This document shows positions 19,771 through 24,558 of a stretch of DNA of 24,558 bases, piece by piece (positions within the stretch are counted from its first letter, which is position 1; the number at the start of each line of letters is the position of its first letter). The position numbers were made by a program, and so were the translations under genes. The stretch is taken from positions 1-24,558 of the forward strand of contig CAAGNN010000054.1 in the NCBI GenBank assembly GCA_900771325.1, given 5' to 3'. The DNA is from Kiritimatiellia bacterium. Its GTDB lineage: Bacteria; Verrucomicrobiota; Kiritimatiellia; RFP12; DVOR01. A model generated the notes under the pieces. The model was not told the origin of the DNA, ran no database searches, and saw nothing but the letters and a program-made list of their open reading frames with translations.

Positions 19771-20967
19771 ATGACAGGTAATATGCTCATTGCGCAGAGC
19801 GGCGGACCGTCGATGGTCATCAATCAGAGTTTGGTTGGTGCCGTGCTCGCGGCCAAGGCCTCCAACAAGATTGTGGAGATTTACGGCGCGCTGCACGGGA
19901 TCCAGGGGATCTTTGATGAGGACTTCATCGACCTGCGGGCCGAGCCGGAGGAGGTGCTGCTGAAGGTGGCGCAGACGCCGAGTTCGGCCTTGGGCTCGGT
20001 GCGGCGCAAGCCGACAAGCGACGATTGCCGGGCGCTCTTCGCCGTCCTCGCCAAGCGCAACATCCGCTACTTCTTCTACATCGGGGGCAACGACTCGGCC
20101 GAGACGGCCAACATCATCGCCCAGGAGGCCGAGGCCCAGGGCTACGACCTGCGGTGCTTCCATATCCCTAAGACCATCGATAACGACCTGCTCTGCAACG
20201 ACCACACCCCCGGCTACGGCTCGGCCGCTCGCTTTGTGGCCTGCGCCGTGCGCGGGGACGACCTGGACAACCGCGCGCTCGGCGGGGTGAAGATTGATGT
20301 CATTATGGGCCGCAATGCCGGCTTCTTGACGGCAGCCGCCGCGCTCGCCCGTCAGGACCCCGACGACGGCCCCCACCTCATCTACGTGCCCGAGCGGCCC
20401 TTCACCCTCGAGCGCTTTGTCTCGGACGTGGGGGAGTGTCTGGCCAAGTACAAGCGCTGCGTGGTGGCGGTGAGCGAGGGGATCCGCGGCGAGGATGGTC
20501 GGGCGATTGCCGAGAGCTTCTCCAACGAGGTCGATGCCCACGGGAATGTGCAACTGACCTCCGGGACGCTGGGCGAGAACCTGGCCGCCGTCATTCGCGA
20601 GAAACTCAAGGTCAAGCGCGTGCGGGCCGACACCTTCGGCTTCATCCAGCGCTGCTTCGTGGGCGTGGCCTCGGAGGTCGACGCGCGCGAGGCGCGGTTG
20701 GTGGGGTCGGCGGCCGTGCAGGCGGCCGTGGGCGGCAAGCACCGGAGCGGCACCATCACGATGACGCGTCTGCCCGGCGCCAGCTACCAGATTGACTACT
20801 CGGTGGCACCGCTCTCGGCCGTGGCCAAGCACACCCGCGAGTTGCCCGACTGCTACATCAATGCCGATGGCAACAACGTGACGGGTCTCTTCCTGGACTA
20901 CGCCCGCCCGATCGTGGGCCCGCTGCCGGTGACCGCGCGCTTCAACCAGCTCCGCGGCCGCCGTTAG
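19771..20967 (+). CDS. pfp: 6-phosphofructokinase, pyrophosphate-dependent type
   Basis: Phosphorylates fructose 6-phosphate in glycolysis, probably using PPi, which makes the step reversible and saves ATP in fermenters. It has 398 residues. IAQSGGPSMVINQS (7-20) and YIGGNDSAET (103-112) shape the phosphate site. PKTIDND (133-139) has the lysine typical of PPi enzymes where ATP enzymes have PGTIDND. GRNAGFLTAAAALAR (180-194) resembles the MGRxAG block, and PERPFTLE (about 205-212) is close to PE..F. Family members usually read GGDD at 105-108; here it is GGND, as in several PPi-type enzymes. Start 19771 is seven bases after AAAGGAGG. PPi use is inferred from motifs. It is 29 bp after dapL. 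Confidence 0.92.
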   Translation: MTGNMLIAQSGGPSMVINQSLVGAVLAAKASNKIVEIYGALHGIQGIFDEDFIDLRAEPEEVLLKVAQTPSSALGSVRRKPTSDDCRALFAVLAKRNIRYFFYIGGNDSAETANIIAQEAEAQGYDLRCFHIPKTIDNDLLCNDHTPGYGSAARFVACAVRGDDLDNRALGGVKIDVIMGRNAGFLTAAAALARQDPDDGPHLIYVPERPFTLERFVSDVGECLAKYKRCVVAVSEGIRGEDGRAIAESFSNEVDAHGNVQLTSGTLGENLAAVIREKLKVKRVRADTFGFIQRCFVGVASEVDAREARLVGSAAVQAAVGGKHRSGTITMTRLPGASYQIDYSVAPLSAVAKHTRELPDCYINADGNNVTGLFLDYARPIVGPLPVTARFNQLRGRR

Positions 20968-20977
20968 GAGGCGCGCG

Positions 20978-22114
20978 ATGGCCTTCTACGACGCGCTTGC
21001 GCGCTCGCTTGAAGCCCTGGGGCAGGCCGGGCGCCGCCGTGCCCTGCCGCAAGTCCCGCCCGGGCTCGTCAACCTCTCCAGCAACGACTACCTCGGCCTT
21101 CTGGAAGACGCGGAGCTGCGCGAGCGCTTCTACGCCCAGCTCTCCGGCGAAGACCGCCTCCTGAGCGCGGCCAGCTCGCGTCTGCTCACGGGCAACAGCG
21201 AGGCGGTCCAGCGTCTGGAAACGGCCTTAGCCCGGGCCTATGGCGCCGAGGCCGCGCTCGTCTTCGGCTCGGGCTACCACGCCAACACGGGCATCCTCCC
21301 GGCGCTCGCCGGCCCCAAGAGCCTGGTCCTGGCCGACAAGCTCATCCACGCGAGTATGATTGACGGCATCCGCGCGGCCGGCTGCAAGTTCTTCCGCTTC
21401 CGCCACAACGACCTCGCCCACGCCCGCACCCTCCTCGAGCGCCACGCGGCCGACTTCGATGAGGTCTTTGTGATGACCGAGAGCGTCTTCTCGATGGATG
21501 GCGACCGCGTGGACCTCCCGGGCCTGGTGGCCCTGAAGCGCGACTTCCCGAACGTGGTGCTCTACCTCGACGAGGCGCACGGCGTGGGCGTCTTCGGCCA
21601 GACGGGGCTGGGCTGCGCCCACGAGGCGGGCCTCGCCGGCGAAATCGACCTCCTGGTCGGCACCTGCGGCAAGGCGTGGAGCTCCACCGGCGCTTACGTC
21701 ATCTGCCGCGAGGTGGTGCGCGACGCGCTGGTCAACCGCACGCGCCCGTTCATCTTCACCACCGCCCTGCCCCCCATCAACCTCGCCTGGACCCGCTTCG
21801 TCCTCGAAGCCTTCCCGGCGATGGCCGAGCGCCGGCGGCGCGTCCGCGAGATGGGGCGGCGGCTGACCGAAGCAATCGCCGCGCGCGGCATTGCCTGCCC
21901 GAGCGCTTCGCAGATTGTCCCGCTGGTGATTGGCAGCAACGAAGCGGCCATCGCCGCAGCCGCGCGCTTCCGCCAAGCGGGCTTCTATGTCCTGCCCATC
22001 CGCCCGCCCACCGTGCCCGAAGGGACGGCCCGGCTGCGCTTCTCGCTGACAGCGGCGGTGGACGACGAAGCCTTCGCGCGGCTGCTCGCGCTCGTTTCGG
22101 AGGGCGAGGCGTGA
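20978..22114 (+). CDS. bioF: 8-amino-7-oxononanoate synthase-like PLP enzyme
   Basis: Alpha-oxoamine synthase family: PLP-dependent condensation of an acyl thioester with an amino acid. Best fit is BioF (pimeloyl thioester plus alanine, in biotin synthesis). It has 378 residues. SSNDYLGLLED (34-44), SSRLLTGNSEAVQRLETALA (66-85), FGSGYHANTGIL (96-107), ESVFSMDGD (168-176), LDEAHGVGVFG (197-207) and the PLP lysine K232 in VGTCGKAWSSTGAYV are present, and IRPPTVPEGTARLRFSLTA near the C-terminus is characteristic of BioF. The usual GTLGKAxG.xGG block is altered to GTCGKAWSSTGA. Glycine acetyltransferase is a less likely alternative. No other biotin genes are in the window. AGGAGG overlaps the upstream stop. 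The stop overlaps the recD2 GTG start (GTGA). Confidence 0.85.
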   Translation: MAFYDALARSLEALGQAGRRRALPQVPPGLVNLSSNDYLGLLEDAELRERFYAQLSGEDRLLSAASSRLLTGNSEAVQRLETALARAYGAEAALVFGSGYHANTGILPALAGPKSLVLADKLIHASMIDGIRAAGCKFFRFRHNDLAHARTLLERHAADFDEVFVMTESVFSMDGDRVDLPGLVALKRDFPNVVLYLDEAHGVGVFGQTGLGCAHEAGLAGEIDLLVGTCGKAWSSTGAYVICREVVRDALVNRTRPFIFTTALPPINLAWTRFVLEAFPAMAERRRRVREMGRRLTEAIAARGIACPSASQIVPLVIGSNEAAIAAAARFRQAGFYVLPIRPPTVPEGTARLRFSLTAAVDDEAFARLLALVSEGEA

Positions 22115-24309
22115 GCCTGGCCGCGGGCGAGGAGACCACCGTCACCGGCACGGTCGAGAGCGTGGTCTTCCGCAACGAGGAGACCGGCTACACAGTCCTC
22201 TCCGTGCGCCCGCCGGCCGCCGGAGATATGCGCGACGGTCGGCGCCTGACGGTGGTTGGCAAGTGCGCCACCGTCTGGCCCGGCGAGGAGATTACCGCCG
22301 AGGGCCGCTGGACCGAGGACCCGCGCTTTGGCCGCCAGTTCCGCGCCGAGGCGCTCACCTGCGTGGCCCCGACCTCGCGCGAGGGTATCAAGCGCTTCCT
22401 GGCCAGCGGGATGATCCGCGGCATCGGCCCCAAGCTCGCCGAGGCCATCGTCGCCCACTTCGGTAGCGACACCATCGACATCCTCGACAACCGCCCCGAC
22501 CGCCTGCGCGAGGTCCCCAAGGTGGGCGCGAAGAAGTGCGCGGAGATCCGCCGCTCGTGGAGCGACCAGCGCCAGAGCCACACCGTGATGATCTACCTGC
22601 AATCGCAGGGCATCGGCACCGGCCAGGCCGCGCGCATCTGGCGCCGCTACGGGCAAGATGCCATCGCCATCGTCAAGCGCAACCCCTACCGTCTGGCCGA
22701 GGATGTCCGCGGCATCGGCTTCCTCACGGCCGACCGCATTGCCCTGCAGATGGGCGTGGCCAAGGATTCCGAGCTCCGCGCCGAGGCCGGGCTCCTCCAC
22801 TGCCTCAAGACCGCCGCCGACGATCAGGGCCACATCTACCTCAAGCAAGCCGAGCTCCTCCTCCTGGCCAACGATACCCTCGACATCCCCGTTGAGCGCC
22901 TCAACGAAGCCCTCCTGGCCGACGCCCAGCGCCAGGTCATCGTGCTGGAGGAGGACCGCGTCTACCTGGCCGAGCACTACGCCGACGAGGTGGCCATCGC
23001 CACGCGCCTGGCCAAGCTCCTGCACACGCCCGTCCTCTGGCGCCCTATCGCCGCGGCCAAGGCCGTCGAGTGGGCCGAAGGGCGGATGGGCCTCAAGCTC
23101 GCCTCCGCGCAGTGGCAAGCGCTCACCCAGTCCGTCGGCGCGAAGGTCTCGGTCATCACCGGCGGCCCGGGCGTGGGCAAGACCACCATCATCCGCGCCC
23201 TCTGCGAGATCTTCTCGGCCCGCAAACTCCAGCTCTTCCTCACCGCCCCCACCGGACGCGCCGCTAAGCGAATGGCCGAGTCGACCGGTTTCGCCGCCAC
23301 CACCCTCCACCGCCTCCTGCGCTACCAGCCCCAGACCGGCGGCTTCCACTACTGCCTGGAGAACCGCCTGCGCGGCGATGTCTTCATCGTCGACGAGAGT
23401 TCGATGCTCGATGCCTCGCTGATGCGCAAGTTCCTCGAGGCCCTCCCCGACACCGCCACCCTCATCCTGGTGGGCGACGTGGACCAGCTCCCGAGCGTCG
23501 GCCCGGGCAATGTCTTAGGCGACCTCATCGCCTCGGGCGTCATCCCCTGCTCGCGCCTGACCACCATCTTCCGTCAGGACGCCTCCGGCTACATCGTTCG
23601 CAACGCCCACCGTATCAACCAAGGCGAGACCTTCGAGCTGCCCCCACCCGGCCAGCCCAGCGACTTCTACTTCACCCAGGCCCTCGACCCGGCCAAGATC
23701 CAGGAGATCCTCCTGCGCCTGATGCTCGAGCGCATCCCCCATAAGTTCGGCTTCGACCCCCTCCACGAGGTTCAAGTCCTCACCCCTATGCGCCGCGGTG
23801 AACTGGGCACCGACCGCCTCAATGAGCGCATCCAGCACGCGATGAACCCCGTCGGCCCCGCCCTCTACCGCGGCAACACCCCCTTCCGCCTCCGCGACCG
23901 CGTGATGCAAATCGCCAACAACTACGACAAAGAGGTCTTCAACGGCGACATCGGCTTCATCTCCGCCGTCGACCCCGAGGAGCGCACCCTCGTCGTCTCC
24001 TTCGACGGCCGCGAGATCCCCTACAAGCAGGACGAGCTCGACGAACTGGTCCTCGCCTACGCCACCAGCATCCACAAGTCCCAAGGCAGCGAATACCCCG
24101 CCGTCATCATCCTCCTGCACACCCAGCACTTCAAACTCCTGCGCAAGAACCTCCTCTACACCGCCATCACCCGCGGCAAACAGCTCGTCATCGTCCTTGG
24201 CTCCCCCAAGGCCCTCTGGATTGCCCTCCACGCCGAGGCCGACCTCCTGCGCCAAACCACCCTCGCCCGCCGCCTGCAATCCGCAAGCGCCTCCCCCACC
24301 CACGCGTAA
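22111..24309 (+). CDS. recD2: RecD2-type ATP-dependent DNA helicase
   Basis: Superfamily-1B 5'-3' helicase of the RecD2 (RecD/TraA-like) branch, found in bacteria without RecBCD and linked to repair and replication-fork handling. It has 732 residues from a GTG start that overlaps the bioF stop and follows GGAGGG by six bases. The N-terminal OB-like part begins TVTGTVESVVFRNEETGYTV, typical of RecD2. Helix-hairpin-helix repeats follow (GMIRGIGPKLAEAIVAHFG near 100-118, and VPKVGAKKCAEIR). Then ITGGPGVGKTT (about 349-359, Walker A), FIVDESSMLD (about 425-434, Walker B), VGDVDQLPSVGPG, IFRQDASG, YATSIHKSQGSEYP (about 648-661) and LLYTAITRGKQLVIVLGS. The much longer upstream open frame is an artefact of bioF's other frame. 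The gene ends straight before the terminal repeat array, with no hairpin terminator seen. Confidence 0.95.
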   Translation: MSLAAGEETTVTGTVESVVFRNEETGYTVLSVRPPAAGDMRDGRRLTVVGKCATVWPGEEITAEGRWTEDPRFGRQFRAEALTCVAPTSREGIKRFLASGMIRGIGPKLAEAIVAHFGSDTIDILDNRPDRLREVPKVGAKKCAEIRRSWSDQRQSHTVMIYLQSQGIGTGQAARIWRRYGQDAIAIVKRNPYRLAEDVRGIGFLTADRIALQMGVAKDSELRAEAGLLHCLKTAADDQGHIYLKQAELLLLANDTLDIPVERLNEALLADAQRQVIVLEEDRVYLAEHYADEVAIATRLAKLLHTPVLWRPIAAAKAVEWAEGRMGLKLASAQWQALTQSVGAKVSVITGGPGVGKTTIIRALCEIFSARKLQLFLTAPTGRAAKRMAESTGFAATTLHRLLRYQPQTGGFHYCLENRLRGDVFIVDESSMLDASLMRKFLEALPDTATLILVGDVDQLPSVGPGNVLGDLIASGVIPCSRLTTIFRQDASGYIVRNAHRINQGETFELPPPGQPSDFYFTQALDPAKIQEILLRLMLERIPHKFGFDPLHEVQVLTPMRRGELGTDRLNERIQHAMNPVGPALYRGNTPFRLRDRVMQIANNYDKEVFNGDIGFISAVDPEERTLVVSFDGREIPYKQDELDELVLAYATSIHKSQGSEYPAVIILLHTQHFKLLRKNLLYTAITRGKQLVIVLGSPKALWIALHAEADLLRQTTLARRLQSASASPTHA

Positions 24310-24313
24310 ACCC

Positions 24314-24558
24314 CCGCCCCAGGTTGAAGACCGACCCGCCCCGGGTTCAAGGTGGACCCGCCCCGGGTTGACCACCGACCAGCCCCGGGTTCGAGGTCGA
24401 CCAGCCCCGGGTTCGAGGTCGACCAGCCCCGGGTTCGAGGTGGACCAGCCCCGGGTTCGAGGTGGACTAGCCCCGGGTTCGAGGTGGACCCGCCCCGGGG
24501 TCAAGGTGGACCCGCCCCGGGTTGACCACCGACCAGCCCCGGGTTCGAGGTCGACCAG
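24314..24558. repeat. 22-bp array, eleven units and running off the window
   Basis: Units start every 22 bp from 24314 (24314, 24336, 24358 and so on to 24534, with three bases of a twelfth). Cores are CCGCCCCGGG or (C/T)AGCCCCGGG followed by TT, then variable ends of types CGAGGTCGAC, CGAGGTGGAC, GACCACCGAC and CAAGGTGGAC. All cores point the same way, unlike the inner arrays. The sequence from 24512 onward repeats that from 24358, a shift of seven units (154 bp), indicating higher-order duplication. It begins four bases after the recD2 stop. Confidence 0.93.

Noticed and set aside
21676..22110. Upstream extension of recD2 to 21676
   Set aside because: It lies inside bioF and is compositionally a shadow. 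The RecD2 N-terminal motif begins right after the GTG at 22111, which has a good ribosome site.
24314..24558. CRISPR array
   Set aside because: The unit is only 22 bp, the supposed repeat about 12-14 bp and the variable part 8-10 bp; the variable parts recur among units, and no cas genes are nearby.

Overview
The window looks like the chromosome of a high-GC, Gram-negative, fermentative bacterium. An outer-membrane porin with a signal peptide and a lipid A-type acyltransferase indicate two membranes. Pyruvate formate-lyase and a PPi-type phosphofructokinase suggest anaerobic fermentation, and DapL is a diaminopimelate route common in the Planctomycetes-Verrucomicrobia-Chlamydiae group. My best guess is a Verrucomicrobiota/Kiritimatiellota/Lentisphaerota-like organism. 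This is an inference from gene content; no marker here settles it.

Layout. 1-1451 (-): a partial AAA-ATPase/PD-(D/E)XK nuclease-like protein. 1452-2319: a divergent intergenic region filled with a phased repeat mosaic. 2320-7240 (+): a conserved housekeeping run, ispE - tRNA-Gln(UUG) - prs - rplY - pth - rpsF - ssb - rpsR - rplI, closed by a strong terminator. 7492-9729 (-): pflB with its own terminator and promoter. 9937-11280 (+): a porin. 11281-12058: repeats, two large hairpin structures, a promoter and a structured leader. 12059-16735 (+): a three-gene restriction-modification cassette made of a small methylase-like subunit lacking NPPY, an Eco57I-like methylase with NPPY, and a GIY-YIG plus DExH helicase fusion. 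16736-17126: repeats again and a promoter. 17127-24309 (+): a zinc-ribbon/coiled-coil protein, an HtrB-like acyltransferase, dapL, a PPi-phosphofructokinase, bioF-like and recD2, tightly spaced. 24310-24558: a tandem array running off the window.

The most unusual content is non-coding. At least five intergenic arrays are built from 22-bp units. Most have a GC-rich core (CCGCCCCGGGTT, or a near reverse complement at the same register) followed by a variable part. In the 1656-2043 mosaic the GC-rich units are interrupted by two unrelated AT-rich palindrome families without losing the 22-bp register. Two nearly identical arrays flank the restriction-modification cassette as direct repeats. A second, independent class of intergenic repeat has a 7-bp period (TTCACCG-, TCGACTG- and GATAGGC-like heptamers). 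I know of no described system matching the 22-bp arrays, and their function is unknown.

Five candidate promoters share an extended -10 look (TGN followed by TATART or a near variant). The ispE reading frame runs through the whole tRNA-Gln gene and stops on the TAA right after its CCA.
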